A model generated the notes under the pieces. That model made no database searches and was not told where the DNA came from. It saw nothing but the letters and a program-made list of their open reading frames with translations. Shown one piece after another: positions 1 through 7,662 of a DNA stretch of 64,000 nucleotides. Each line of letters starts with the position of its first letter. Position 1 is the stretch's first letter. The stretch is from an uncultured Gemmiger sp. GTDB lineage: Bacteria > Bacillota > Clostridia > Oscillospirales > Ruminococcaceae. The stretch is from assembly GCA_934502625.1 (NCBI GenBank), contig CAKSUQ010000001.1:62001-126000 (forward strand), given 5' to 3'. Both the position numbers and the translations under genes were made by a program.

Positions 1-492
1 TGGCTGCAACAGGTTCAGCGATTCATAGCTCTGCCCGCCGCCGCTGGGGTTCTTGGCGATCGTAACGGTCGGGATGTACGCGCTGCTCATGGCAGACTTC
101 ACGCTGCTGCCGTCATACACCAGCAGCAGCTTTCCGTCCGCAATGTACAGCTTGTCCCCAAACTGCCACGCTTGGCTTTTCGCGTCGTTCATGCCGGTAT
201 AAATCTGCTCCGGTGTGTCCTTCATGCGGTACAGCGTCGTCCCGGCGTGGATCAGATCAAAGCTGTCCCCCTTGCGGGTATAGTGCCCGTTGATTTTCCC
301 GCTGAACTTGTACTGTGTCTTGTACCCCATCCGCTTGCGCACCTTGCCCGGCTCACTGCGGATCATGTTCTCCGCATCCGGGCTTTGGGTCTGCGCCACG
401 TTGAAGGGGTTCGACGTGAAATCCACCCCGTAAAACTGCGTCAGCTTGATAACATTCCTGTCCGGCACGTCGGGTATCGTAAATCTTGCCAT
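1..492 (-). CDS. Phage structural protein on the tail side of the portal, partial
   Basis: The start codon is at 492 and the first 164 codons are visible; the C-terminal part is beyond the window edge. The N-terminus (MARFTIPDVPDRNVIKLTQF) leads into a stretch reading SPDAENMIRSEPGKVRKRMGYK. That resembles the opening of large phage virion proteins that follow the head-completion genes. It starts just after the stop of the adaptor-like gene, so the two are probably translated together. The repeated short beta-like segments (QFGDKLYIADGKLLLVYDG) would fit a beta-rich tail or tail-tube protein. The exact function is not recognised. Confidence 0.6.
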   Translation of the reverse strand, partial: MARFTIPDVPDRNVIKLTQFYGVDFTSNPFNVAQTQSPDAENMIRSEPGKVRKRMGYKTQYKFSGKINGHYTRKGDSFDLIHAGTTLYRMKDTPEQIYTGMNDAKSQAWQFGDKLYIADGKLLLVYDGSSVKSAMSSAYIPTVTIAKNPSGGGQSYESLNLLQP

Positions 493-495
493 CGC

Positions 496-1107
496 TTACC
501 ACCAGCCTGTGTTGCTGTAGAATCCCTCTTTGCCGGGGGTTCTGTCCGGGTTTTTCAGCCGCTCAAACGCCGTCTCAAATTCATTGCGGTAATACGTCGA
601 AACCGCAATGTCGTCGTCCTTGTACAGCTGGCTTGCCATGTACAGCGGCAGCAGCACCACTGCATCGTCCGGCAGGTTGATTTCGGTATCGTCCGCCGTG
701 TCCAGCGTGATTTTTGTGGGCTTGGCGTCGTAGAACACCTCAAACGTGCCCTCTGCCTCTTTCGGGAAAACCAGATACTTCCCGCCCATGAACACCGTGT
801 CATAGTAGGGCGTCGGGATGTCGTCATCATCAATGCTGTACACCTCCGGCGTACCCATGCGGTAAAAATCCTTGACGTCCTTCGTCATGTCGGCCACAAA
901 GGCTTCGTCCTTGTCCTTGTCAAAGGTCACGCTCTTGCGGATGTACCGCCCTGCGGTCGCCAGCATCTGCATTGCTTCATTGGCTGCCTGCGGCATCGCG
1001 TTCAGATATTCGCTGATGGCATCGTCGGCGCTGTCAATCGTCGTGCCGTCACTGCTGAACATTTTCTGCAACGTTGCCAACTTGATTTCCTGCCACGTCA
1101 CTGGCAT
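496..1107 (-). CDS. Phage head-tail adaptor-like protein
   Basis: This 203-residue acidic protein begins MPVTWQEIKLATLQKMF. Its 5' end overlaps the last 59 bases of the portal gene, and its stop is only a few bases from the next gene, so the order is portal, this gene, tail-side protein. That position and size match head-completion (adaptor or gp4-like) proteins that dock under the portal ring. A helical N-terminal half is followed by a segment with PTPYYDTVFMGGKYLVFP and an aromatic C-terminus (NTGWW). The role is inferred from position and size rather than from a motif, so the name is provisional. Confidence 0.55.
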   Translation of the reverse strand: MPVTWQEIKLATLQKMFSSDGTTIDSADDAISEYLNAMPQAANEAMQMLATAGRYIRKSVTFDKDKDEAFVADMTKDVKDFYRMGTPEVYSIDDDDIPTPYYDTVFMGGKYLVFPKEAEGTFEVFYDAKPTKITLDTADDTEINLPDDAVVLLPLYMASQLYKDDDIAVSTYYRNEFETAFERLKNPDRTPGKEGFYSNTGWW

Positions 1108-2944
1108 TCACCCCCTGTACCTGCATCTGCTGCATCGCATCCTGCTTGTCCATTTCTTCCTTTATAGACCGCTGCATCGTCGCCGCATACGGGAACCCTG
1201 TCTCCTTCAGCAGCGTCCACAAGCGGTACTGGCTGGCGGGCTCGTCGATATTACCAAAGCCGCCCGCCTGATACTTCACGTCCACCATGTCCCACAGCCG
1301 TTCGCGGTTGCTGGCAAGGTTGGACGCCGGGTCAACTTCAAAAATAAACTCGTCGTTCCAGTACAGTTCCCCGGCAGCGTCCCGCTTCAAAAATTCCATG
1401 CGGTCAAAATGGCCGAACTGCTGTTCCCCGTCCACGTCCGTCACCGTCATAGGGTACGGCTCATCGGCATAGGCCAGCAAAAATTCAAAGATCATGCGGT
1501 ACAGCTTGGCGTAGGCGTTGTTCTTCATCTCGCGCTTGCTCTGTAAGCGCCCGGCACTCTGGTTCGCGCTGAACTGCTTCGCGCTGCCCGATGTCGCCGA
1601 AGAATCGTACTTGCCCTGAAAGGCATCGGTAATGCCCAGCGCAGATTTCGCCCAGTTGTAGTTCAGTTCCAGCATGTTTTGGTCGTTCTGTACGTTGGGC
1701 TGCACGTTGATGACATCGATCAGGTTCTTTTGCGCGAGTGTCTCCACGCGCAAAACCTTTAGTTCGTCGTCACTCAAATCAATGCGCACGTCGGGCGGCA
1801 GCGTGACCCAGCTGCCGCCCTTCAGCAGCTTTTCTTGGATTTTCGTGCCGTATTTGTTGATGGCCTGCTGCTGATCGGCAATGATGTCCACATCCGAAAC
1901 GCCTAAAAACTGGTCGGATGCCGTAATGTTGATGCGCTCCACCAGCGGAAACCCGCGCGGCTTGTAGACTGGTATCTCATTCGCTTCCATCTCACCGGGC
2001 ATCATAATAATTTCGCCGGTGTCGTTGTCCCGCTGCAAACTGCCGTCCGGGTTTATGATGGGCACATCCTCTCCCTGCGTCTGGGCGGGCAGCACCTCGC
2101 CGCTGCTCAGGGTCACATCCTGCGTCAGCGTGATAGCCTGCACCGGCGCTTCCTTGAAGGACTTGCTGCCGCACACGCAAATCTCGCCAACCTTGCGCCG
2201 CCCGCATTTCGTGCAGACCTCTGCCGTGCGGGCGTAGTAGTCTGGGTAATCCTCCAACACTTGATCGCCGCACCAGCTGAACATGCCCACCGTGCCCTTG
2301 TCGTGCTTGTAATACACGATGTTCTGCGTCACGATCCCGGCAGGCGTCGTTCCGTCGCCGCCGCGTGCCTCCGGGGCATCCTCCGTGTCGGTGTCCAGCG
2401 TAATGCCGTATTTTGCTTCCAGCGCTTCCTTGCTCTTTGATACCTGCACAAAGATATAATCCATATCCTCAATGCGGTATACCCCCGGCTGCGGGATGAT
2501 CTGCCGGGGGTGGCGCATCTCCACCTCCACGTCACCCAGCGTGCAGTGGTAGCCCGCCAGCGGGTTCCATTCCACGTGGTAGAAGTCCGCTCCCTGTACG
2601 GGGACGGTGCGCTCGCTGCGGTCGTTCAGTTCGGAAATCCGCATCCGCCGCATCTCATTGCGCAAAAGGTTCTCGATTTTTCGCGCAAGGTCGGTGTCCT
2701 CCGCATGGATGGCCGTCACCTTCGGCTGCGGTATGCTCGTGTCAACCTCGCTCTCGATCAGCTCATACACAACATTGCGCACATTGGTCGCATTCTTTTT
2801 CGCGCCCTGTATCTCGTGGCTGCCATAGTACATTTTTTCGCGCTGTACCATCTTTCCCATCGTGGCGCTGTAGCTGGATTTTGCCGTTGCCAGCTTACTG
2901 CGCCACTTTTCCAGATTTACGCGCTGCTTATCGTCTTTTTTCAT
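1049..2944 (-). CDS. Phage portal protein
   Basis: This 631-residue protein would form the dodecameric portal through which DNA enters and leaves the capsid. The middle region (IADQQQAINKYGTKIQEKLLKG) and the acidic segment before DAFQGKYDSSATSGSAKQFS are typical of portal proteins, and the length fits. A cysteine cluster at about residues 244-258 (CTKCGRRKVGEICVCG) looks like a zinc-binding insertion, which is not general in portals. The C-terminal tail is rich in Q and M. The gene lies after the capsid gene rather than between terL and the scaffold, which is an uncommon order. The start follows GGGGTGAAGC. Confidence 0.85.
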   Translation of the reverse strand: MKKDDKQRVNLEKWRSKLATAKSSYSATMGKMVQREKMYYGSHEIQGAKKNATNVRNVVYELIESEVDTSIPQPKVTAIHAEDTDLARKIENLLRNEMRRMRISELNDRSERTVPVQGADFYHVEWNPLAGYHCTLGDVEVEMRHPRQIIPQPGVYRIEDMDYIFVQVSKSKEALEAKYGITLDTDTEDAPEARGGDGTTPAGIVTQNIVYYKHDKGTVGMFSWCGDQVLEDYPDYYARTAEVCTKCGRRKVGEICVCGSKSFKEAPVQAITLTQDVTLSSGEVLPAQTQGEDVPIINPDGSLQRDNDTGEIIMMPGEMEANEIPVYKPRGFPLVERINITASDQFLGVSDVDIIADQQQAINKYGTKIQEKLLKGGSWVTLPPDVRIDLSDDELKVLRVETLAQKNLIDVINVQPNVQNDQNMLELNYNWAKSALGITDAFQGKYDSSATSGSAKQFSANQSAGRLQSKREMKNNAYAKLYRMIFEFLLAYADEPYPMTVTDVDGEQQFGHFDRMEFLKRDAAGELYWNDEFIFEVDPASNLASNRERLWDMVDVKYQAGGFGNIDEPASQYRLWTLLKETGFPYAATMQRSIKEEMDKQDAMQQMQVQGVNASDVAGNQVGNVAENVQQ

Positions 2945-2989
2945 GCTTCACCCCTGTGGGGTCATGCCCCCGCAAATGTGATATAAAAG

Positions 2990-3053
2990 GCCGCTCCCCC
3001 ACGCCTTCCCCGAAGGGGGAAGGTGCCCCCACAGGGGCGGATGAGGGGCGGCC
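2990..3053. repeat. Interspersed repeat copy between portal and small phage gene
   Basis: A palindromic core CCTTCCCCGAAGGGGGAAGG is followed by GGCGGATGAGGGG. A related copy is at 32946-32998 in the chromosome, and a shorter remnant (CCCCCACAGGGGCGGATGA) is near 5178-5197. It fills most of the gap between the portal start and the preceding small gene. It has no coding capacity of its own and looks like a short mobile or REP-type element shared by phage and host. Confidence 0.6.
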
Positions 3054-3059
3054 TCGCCT

Positions 3060-3248
3060 TTATTGCCCGTTACCGGGCTGTTTCTTACTTCTGGTGCGCC
3101 GCTTTGTAGGGGCGGGGCTCTGCTCCGCCCGCGTTTCCGTCACAGCGCTTGCCTCATAACTTCCGTCCGGGTTCACCTTTTCCACCACATAGCTGCGGTT
3201 GCCTTCGTTAAAGGTATCCCCCGGTTTCAGCCCCTTTGCTGCGCCCAT
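3060..3248 (-). CDS. Small phage head-region protein with a repeat-derived tail
   Basis: This 62-residue protein begins MGAAKGLKPGDTFNEGNRSY, and its ATG overlaps the capsid stop by one base (TGATG), so translation is coupled to capsid. The N-terminal 35 residues look like a small beta domain (GDTF, SYVVEKV, GSYEAS). The C-terminal basic tail (AEQSPAPTKRRTRSKKQ) is partly encoded by a GTAGGGGCG-family interspersed repeat at 3105-3131. Small ORFs at this place in phages may encode head-decoration or head-fibre-like products, but no function can be assigned from the sequence. The repeat in the tail is discussed separately. Confidence 0.6.
   Translation of the reverse strand: MGAAKGLKPGDTFNEGNRSYVVEKVNPDGSYEASAVTETRAEQSPAPTKRRTRSKKQPGNGQ
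3105..3131. repeat. GTAGGGGCG-type interspersed palindrome inside a phage gene
   Basis: The sequence starts GTAGGGGCGGGGCTCTGCTC and ends in CGCCCGC, giving a GGGGCGG/CCGCCC-type dyad. It belongs to the same loose family as the copies at 42093-42172 and 62167-62279. Here it lies within the reading frame of the 62-residue phage protein and supplies residues of its C-terminal tail. Confidence 0.5.
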
Positions 3249-4249
3249 CAGGCGGTCAGCTCCGTGCCAGCGGCAGCGCCGCCCATGATGACATGGCGCC
3301 AGTCAGCAAAACCGGCGCTGAAGCGGCAGCGGCCGGACGTAATCAGGTTGTGGGTGTAAACGTCCACATCCTGCTTGATCGTCAGCGGCACACGGTCATA
3401 GAACAGGCTGCCGTTCAACTCCTGATTCGCCTTGCTGGACATGATGATGTACGGCTCCGTACCTGCGGTCGCCTGCCAGTAGGGGTTCACGACCAGCTTC
3501 CACATGCCCTTGTTGACGTTGGCATCGTTGAAGTCGTTGCCAACCTGCTGGTCGCTGTTGATGATCTTCTTCGCCAGTCGGATCAGGCGGAAGCAGTTGC
3601 CGGGCACGATCAGGGTGTCATAGACATAGCCCATCGTGTGACCGCTGCTGTTCTTGAAGTTGAATCCGATGTTCGCCAGTCGGTCAAGCATTGTGTCGTC
3701 GTTGCCGAACGCGTTGGTAAACACGTTGCTCTGCGCCGCAACACCCGTCAGGCCGGAATGGTCTTTTGCAAACAGCGCTTTGCCGTCGGCGGTCGTGCGA
3801 TCAAAACCCGTATGGCCGCCAAAGTCAAAGCTCGTGCCCTCGCAGCACAGCGCGGCACTGGCAAACTCGGCACGGCTGCGCTTGTAGCTGTGCACAAAGT
3901 TCTTGCTACCTGCGGCGATCATGTCCTGCTGGGAATCCTCTTTCAGCTCGGCGGTCACAACATACGCCTTCATGAAGGGGCTGTGCTCGATCAGCTTCGG
4001 GTTGACCTCCTCCAATGTATCCTCCGGTGCCTTTTCACCTTCCTTGGTGTACTGGAAGCTGCCGAAGGAACTCATGCCGATGGTCTTCTCGCCGAAGCGT
4101 TTGGACGTCTTGACGTTGTACAGCTTCTTCACAAGCTCATCGTCGTTGCTTTTCTCGTTGTCGGCATCCACCATGTTCATGCGGACGAACTGGGCTTCTT
4201 CATTCCAAAATTCGTCTACCTTGCCGCCAGCTTTCGTGTTAATAGCCAT
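3248..4249 (-). CDS. Major capsid protein
   Basis: This 333-residue protein (MAINTKAGGKVDEFWNEEAQ) would be the shell-forming subunit. It lies directly downstream of a scaffold-like gene, has a good ribosome site (AAAGGAGTGTAACT before ATG), and has the length and mixed composition of HK97-fold capsid proteins. The central part (FDRTTADGKALFAKDHSGLTG) is reminiscent of gpT-type major head subunits, where a similar phrase precedes the axial domain. There is no protease domain and no separate protease gene nearby, so head maturation by proteolysis is not indicated. The assignment rests on position plus this resemblance. Confidence 0.8.
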   Translation of the reverse strand: MAINTKAGGKVDEFWNEEAQFVRMNMVDADNEKSNDDELVKKLYNVKTSKRFGEKTIGMSSFGSFQYTKEGEKAPEDTLEEVNPKLIEHSPFMKAYVVTAELKEDSQQDMIAAGSKNFVHSYKRSRAEFASAALCCEGTSFDFGGHTGFDRTTADGKALFAKDHSGLTGVAAQSNVFTNAFGNDDTMLDRLANIGFNFKNSSGHTMGYVYDTLIVPGNCFRLIRLAKKIINSDQQVGNDFNDANVNKGMWKLVVNPYWQATAGTEPYIIMSSKANQELNGSLFYDRVPLTIKQDVDVYTHNLITSGRCRFSAGFADWRHVIMGGAAAGTELTA

Positions 4250-4261
4250 AGTTACACTCCT

Positions 4262-5086
4262 TTACAGTGTCTGGTTGTACAATTTTGTAAGTTCTTCCTC
4301 GCTCTTGCCCGGAAAAGCATCCTTCAGCATCCCGCGCATATTGTCGGGAATGGGCTTCAGGTTGCTGGGCTGCCCCGTGCCGCCGTGCGCGGCAAGGTGC
4401 GTCTTGCCCCGCGCCGCATTGATGGCGGCCTGCCGTCCCGCTGCATTGCCGGTCTGCACCGCGCGGCCATAGTTCACCGCCTTGTAGGCCGTCACCATGT
4501 CCAGTCCCTTGCTCTGCACAAGCTCCACGATTTTGTCAAAGTTTTCAAGTTTGGCAAGGTCGTCGGTCGTTTTTAAACCGGGTTCCAGTCGTTGCAGCTC
4601 GGTAAAGTCGCGCTGAAAGGCCGCCTGCGCCTCATCGTTGACGCGGGCATGTTCCAGCTCCTCCACGCGGGCATTCAGCCGTGCTTTTTCCGGGTCGTTG
4701 TCCAGAATGCGGCGCAGCGCTTCCCGCTGCTCTGCGCTCTGGTTCGCGGTAGCCTGCTCAATGGCACGCTGCCGCTGCATCTCTGCCTGCGCATCCATCG
4801 CCGCAAAATAGTCATCTGCGCTGCGGATGGGTGCGCCCGTCTTCGGGTTTTTGTAACCGGCAAAGCGCTGTGCAAAACGGCGGTCAATGCGTTCCTGTGC
4901 TTCCCGCTCGCTGCGCCTGCGCGCGGTCGCCCATACGTCGTTGGAAATTTCCGGCTCCTGCGGTTCTGCCTCCTGTTCGGGGGCATCCTCCGGCAGCTCT
5001 GCCGTTTCTACAGCTTCCTCGTCGGTGTTGGGTTCAATCTGGTCGGCTACGCCAGCGGTCACGCCGATTTCGTTCTCGTCAAACAT
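4262..5086 (-). CDS. Phage scaffolding protein
   Basis: The chosen start at 5086 gives 274 residues (MFDENEIGVTAGVADQIEPN) and has the ribosome site GGAGGG. A longer frame reaches 5185 but would run back through a terminator hairpin, so it is rejected. The composition is strongly acidic in residues 10-55 (EPNTDEEAVETAELPEDAPE) and then long, helical and charged (coiled-coil prone), with many E, R, Q and A. The basic C-terminus (GKSEEELTKLYNQTL) would bind the capsid. This layout and the position immediately before the capsid gene are typical of assembly scaffolds. Confidence 0.75.
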   Translation of the reverse strand: MFDENEIGVTAGVADQIEPNTDEEAVETAELPEDAPEQEAEPQEPEISNDVWATARRRSEREAQERIDRRFAQRFAGYKNPKTGAPIRSADDYFAAMDAQAEMQRQRAIEQATANQSAEQREALRRILDNDPEKARLNARVEELEHARVNDEAQAAFQRDFTELQRLEPGLKTTDDLAKLENFDKIVELVQSKGLDMVTAYKAVNYGRAVQTGNAAGRQAAINAARGKTHLAAHGGTGQPSNLKPIPDNMRGMLKDAFPGKSEEELTKLYNQTL

Positions 5087-5127
5087 GGTTCCCTCCGCGT
5101 ACAACGCCCGCCGGCTAAAAATTTGTA

Positions 5128-5167
5128 TAAAAAAAGCGCCTATCCAAAACTGGATAAGCGCTTTTTC
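5128..5167. terminator. Bidirectional-looking intrinsic terminator before the scaffold gene
   Basis: A stem AGCGCcTATCCA / TGGATAaGCGCT with an AAAC loop is flanked by an A run on the left and a T run on the right, so it could stop transcription both ways. It sits between the zinc-ribbon gene and the scaffold start. It may insulate capsid and scaffold expression from terminase or allow graded read-through. Confidence 0.7.
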
Positions 5168-5212
5168 TTCTTTGCCTTCCCCCACAGGGGCGGATGATGG
5201 GCGATGCTTTCG

Positions 5213-5389
5213 TTATTGCCCGCTCACGTTCTCTCCCGCCGGGTAATTTACCTGCTGCACCGCAGCGTCCTTCTCTTTCTCCCCCACCACCCGCCCGTAA
5301 TTCGGGCATTGCTTGCTTCGGCAGATAAATTTCAGCACCTCCGTGCTGGAATCTGTGCGGCATTCTACGCCGCAGTTCGGGCATCTCAT
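5213..5389 (-). CDS. Small phage zinc-ribbon protein
   Basis: The 58-residue protein starts MRCPNCGVECRTDSSTEVLK. The ATG at 5389 overlaps the terL stop (ATGA), which marks this start as more likely than an upstream in-frame ATG at 5404. Two cysteine pairs, CPNC near the N-terminus and CRSKQCPNYG near residues 24-33, make a plausible zinc ribbon. The C-terminal third (EKEKDAAVQQVNYPAGENV) is probably flexible. Small zinc-finger proteins next to terminases are common in phages of Clostridia, but their role is unknown. Confidence 0.65.
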   Translation of the reverse strand: MRCPNCGVECRTDSSTEVLKFICRSKQCPNYGRVVGEKEKDAAVQQVNYPAGENVSGQ

Positions 5390-6876
5390 GCAGGGTTCCC
5401 CCATTTCTCTATCAGCATTTTTCGGTCGGCAACGCTGGCGTTCTTGTAGTCCTCATACATATCCGCCGTCCACTGCCGCCGCTTGATGTTCTTCGGCTTC
5501 CGCGCCGGTCTTGTCCACCACACGCAGAAATACCGCAAAGCGTCTGGAAAATGCGTCAGGCTGTGCGGATTTTTCGCATAGACATCGGCGTTTTTCTCGT
5601 CCTTCTGGATTTTTGTCATGCACTCCCACAGCGTACCGGGCTTGTAAAACGTCAAAAATGGCCGCTTGGTCTTGTCGTCCACCATCAGCCATTGCTTCAT
5701 CGCGGCACATCCCGCAGGGAAATCGCGGCTGCTCTGCACCAGCGGCAGATGCGCTTCGCTGAACAGCTGTGCGCGGCTCTTGCCGCTCTCTTGGCTGCGG
5801 TTCCACAAATCCGGCGGGGCAAGGTACATATCGATTTCTTCCCCCTCGGAATCCCGCAAAATCAAATCCGCCGCTTCCCGGATGGTCTTGTTTGACCCGC
5901 CGTCCACCCGGTAGACGCAGGCGTGTCCGTCCTCGTCCACCGCGATCCACAGCGCCGCCAGCATGTCAAGGCCATAGTCGATCGCAACATACCGCCGCAG
6001 GTTGCCCGTCGGGGGCGTGTCCACAACATGCAGGTCATACCGTAATTCTGGGAAAAACCGCCCGCCGGGGGCGCTTAGCGCTTCTTCCTCAGTGGCAGGG
6101 TACTCCTGCATGGTCTTGGCTTCCCCCAGCGCCGCCACCGTCTTGGCGTACCATTCCCGCGTCCGGCGCGGGTCGGTATTCCATGGCAGAAACAGCTTGT
6201 AAAAGCCGTTTCCGGGGTTTGTGTAAATTTCTTCAAACAGCGTCCCCAGCTTTATGGTCGAAAGTCCCAGCACCCGCCCGCCGAAGGGACGGTTGATGGT
6301 CGGGTAGGCCGCTGTCCAGATTTCCTCCGCGTACTGCTGGAACGCCCATTCGTCAATGACGATCAGGTCAGCCGTAAGCGAACGTCCGGCAGACTGGCTT
6401 GCCGCCAGCGCCTTAAAGACGCTCTCCGGCGCGTTCGGCCACATGATTACGATTTTCAGGGTGCTTTTGTAGAATACCGGCCCCGTCCACCCCTGAATCT
6501 TCCCGGTCGGCGTCTCCACCTCTCGGATAAATTCGGGCATATAGCGGAAAATTACGGCCAACCTGCGCACAAGCTCGGCGGCGTCATCTTCGGACTTGCT
6601 CAGGCCGATAGCCGTTCGCCCGGTATTCAGCCCCAGCAGCCGCGCACATTCTGCCAGCGCCAGCCACGTAAACCCCAGCTGCCGCGCCTTCAAAACGCAG
6701 ACCAGCCGCTCGCTGGCAAAGACCCGCAGCGCCTTTTTCTGCCCATCCCACAGTGTAAACGGCTGGATCAGCTCTGCGGCATCCTTGTCCTCGATATGGC
6801 AATACGTCTCACAAAAATACACCGGGTCTTTTCGGCACGCTTCCCGCTCCGACTCCCGCAGTTCTTCCAGTGTCAA
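5386..6876 (-). CDS. terL: Terminase large subunit
   Basis: The 496-residue protein is the packaging motor: an N-terminal ATPase that pumps DNA and a C-terminal RNase H-like nuclease that cuts concatemers. The Walker A-like segment KARQLGFT is at residues 63-70 and Walker B plus catalytic Glu (LIVIDE) at 171-176. The first nuclease aspartate is in VAIDYGLD near residues 298-304. The start is a TTG at 6876, placed seven bases after the stop of the small upstream gene with GGGGTGA as ribosome site; no better ATG is nearby. The gene ends in a 4-base overlap with the zinc-ribbon gene. It is separated from terS by a long non-coding stretch, which is unusual. Confidence 0.9.
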   Translation of the reverse strand: MTLEELRESEREACRKDPVYFCETYCHIEDKDAAELIQPFTLWDGQKKALRVFASERLVCVLKARQLGFTWLALAECARLLGLNTGRTAIGLSKSEDDAAELVRRLAVIFRYMPEFIREVETPTGKIQGWTGPVFYKSTLKIVIMWPNAPESVFKALAASQSAGRSLTADLIVIDEWAFQQYAEEIWTAAYPTINRPFGGRVLGLSTIKLGTLFEEIYTNPGNGFYKLFLPWNTDPRRTREWYAKTVAALGEAKTMQEYPATEEEALSAPGGRFFPELRYDLHVVDTPPTGNLRRYVAIDYGLDMLAALWIAVDEDGHACVYRVDGGSNKTIREAADLILRDSEGEEIDMYLAPPDLWNRSQESGKSRAQLFSEAHLPLVQSSRDFPAGCAAMKQWLMVDDKTKRPFLTFYKPGTLWECMTKIQKDEKNADVYAKNPHSLTHFPDALRYFCVWWTRPARKPKNIKRRQWTADMYEDYKNASVADRKMLIEKWGNPA

Positions 6877-6880
6877 CGTA

Positions 6881-7039
6881 TCACCCCGCTTTCAGCAAAA
6901 GTCTTGCGTGCAATGCCAGCCAATCAAAACGGATTGCAAAATTCGGTACTGCATATACCATGTTGTCACGCAGAAACGAAATTGACGGCAACAGATAGAA
7001 TGACTTTTTGTAAATCTCAAAATCGAACCTGCAATCCAT
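6881..7039 (-). CDS. 52-residue phage protein just upstream of terL
   Basis: The ATG at 7039 follows GAGGTAAAAGA, a good ribosome site. The frame codes for MDCRFDFEIYKKSFYLLPSI and continues to LLLKAG, stopping at 6881, only a few bases before the TTG start of terL. The tight spacing suggests translational coupling with terL. The sequence is hydrophobic and aromatic (FYLLPSISF, YAVPNFAIRF, LALHARLLL) but has no clean membrane helix; it may be a compact beta-rich protein. It is not recognised as a family with certainty, but start, ribosome site and context make it a real gene. Confidence 0.65.
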   Translation of the reverse strand: MDCRFDFEIYKKSFYLLPSISFLRDNMVYAVPNFAIRFDWLALHARLLLKAG

Positions 7040-7385
7040 TCTTTTACCTCAAAAATTCCCCAAACCCGCCCTACCGGTGTATGCTGTGCCGGTCTCACCC
7101 GTTGCAGATAGCAAGTCCGCAACGCTTTTTGTACAGTCAGAATTTAACGTGCCTGCTGTACGCACGTCTGCTTTGATAAGTAGTGTTCCGGCGATGCGCA
7201 ACTGCGTCACTAACGTAGTCCGCACAAGCAGATGCCGGGCAGACTTTTTCAGGCTCACAAAGTCCCGTTGCGGTCTGCCATCGCGCCGCGCTCCTGATCG
7301 GCTTGCCGCTTTGCTTACAGCGTTCAGGTTGATTTATCGTATTTTGCCTACGCCGGGCTTTCACCGGTGGGAGCGACCCAGTCTT

Positions 7386-7443
7386 TGCCCTCAGCCGGAC
7401 TTGAACCGGCACACCAAGGCTCTGGCCATTGAGCTACAAGGGC
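7386..7443 (-). ncRNA. tRNA-like element lacking the anticodon arm (58 nt)
   Basis: Read on the minus strand from 7443, the acceptor GCCCTTG pairs over seven positions (two G-T wobbles) with TGAGGGC, leaving an A discriminator. TA then leads to a canonical D arm (GCTC, AATGGCCA loop, GAGC). Eight bases (CTTGGTGT) follow, then a perfect T arm: GCCGG, loop TTCAAGT, CCGGC. The 17-nt anticodon arm and most of the variable loop are absent, so it cannot decode. It is either a tRNA gene that lost its anticodon arm or a tRNA mimic. No CCA is encoded (AAG follows the discriminator). Confidence 0.6.
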
Positions 7444-7450
7444 ATATAAA

Positions 7451-7491
7451 AACCCCACAGGTTGCGCACTGTTAGTAGGCTCGTGGGGGTT
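7451..7491 (-). terminator. Terminator-like hairpin just upstream of the tRNA-like element
   Basis: On the minus strand AACCCC(C)AC pairs with GTGGGGTT with one bulged base and a loop of about 24, followed by TTTTTATATGC. The same TTTTTATATGC follows the terminator at 7663-7688, which gives the interval a modular look. The loop is long, so termination may be weak. Confidence 0.5.
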
Positions 7492-7529
7492 GCCTAGCTG
7501 GGAACGGAATGCGCTTGCACTTGCCTATT

Positions 7530-7651
7530 TACCAGCATCATCGGCGCTGGTACTGCACATAGGTCTTGCACCTTTGCTGCGCCATAGCTTGCGGAGCGCA
7601 GCGCCCTTACCGCGTTGGCTGCTCAGGCGCAGCGCACGATTGGCTATGCAG
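7530..7651 (-). ncRNA. Candidate structured RNA domain
   Basis: On the minus strand CTGCATAG (7651-7644) can pair with CTATGTGCAG (7562-7553) with a two-base bulge, closing a domain of about 99 nt. Inside it GCTGCGC and GCGCAGC form a 7-bp helix. The domain is followed at once by a perfect 7-bp hairpin TACCAGC/GCTGGTA (7552-7530). No coding frame fits. It lies between two terminator-like hairpins. This is seen by eye only; GC-rich DNA forms chance helices, so covariation is needed to confirm it. Confidence 0.35.
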
Positions 7652-7662
7652 CATATAAAAAA

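Noticed and set aside
2990..3053. Terminator between the small phage gene and portal
   Set aside because: The palindrome GCCTTCCCC/GGGGAAGG could form a hairpin but is not followed by a T run; it matches an interspersed repeat instead.
7049..7258. A 69-codon minus-strand frame ending just before the 52-residue gene
   Set aside because: It needs a GTG start without a ribosome site and has no conserved look. It cannot be excluded, but the evidence is too thin.
7137..7412. A 91-codon minus-strand frame
   Set aside because: Its first codons read through the T arm of the tRNA-like element, it has no ribosome site, and an overlapping frame (7049-7258) is equally open.
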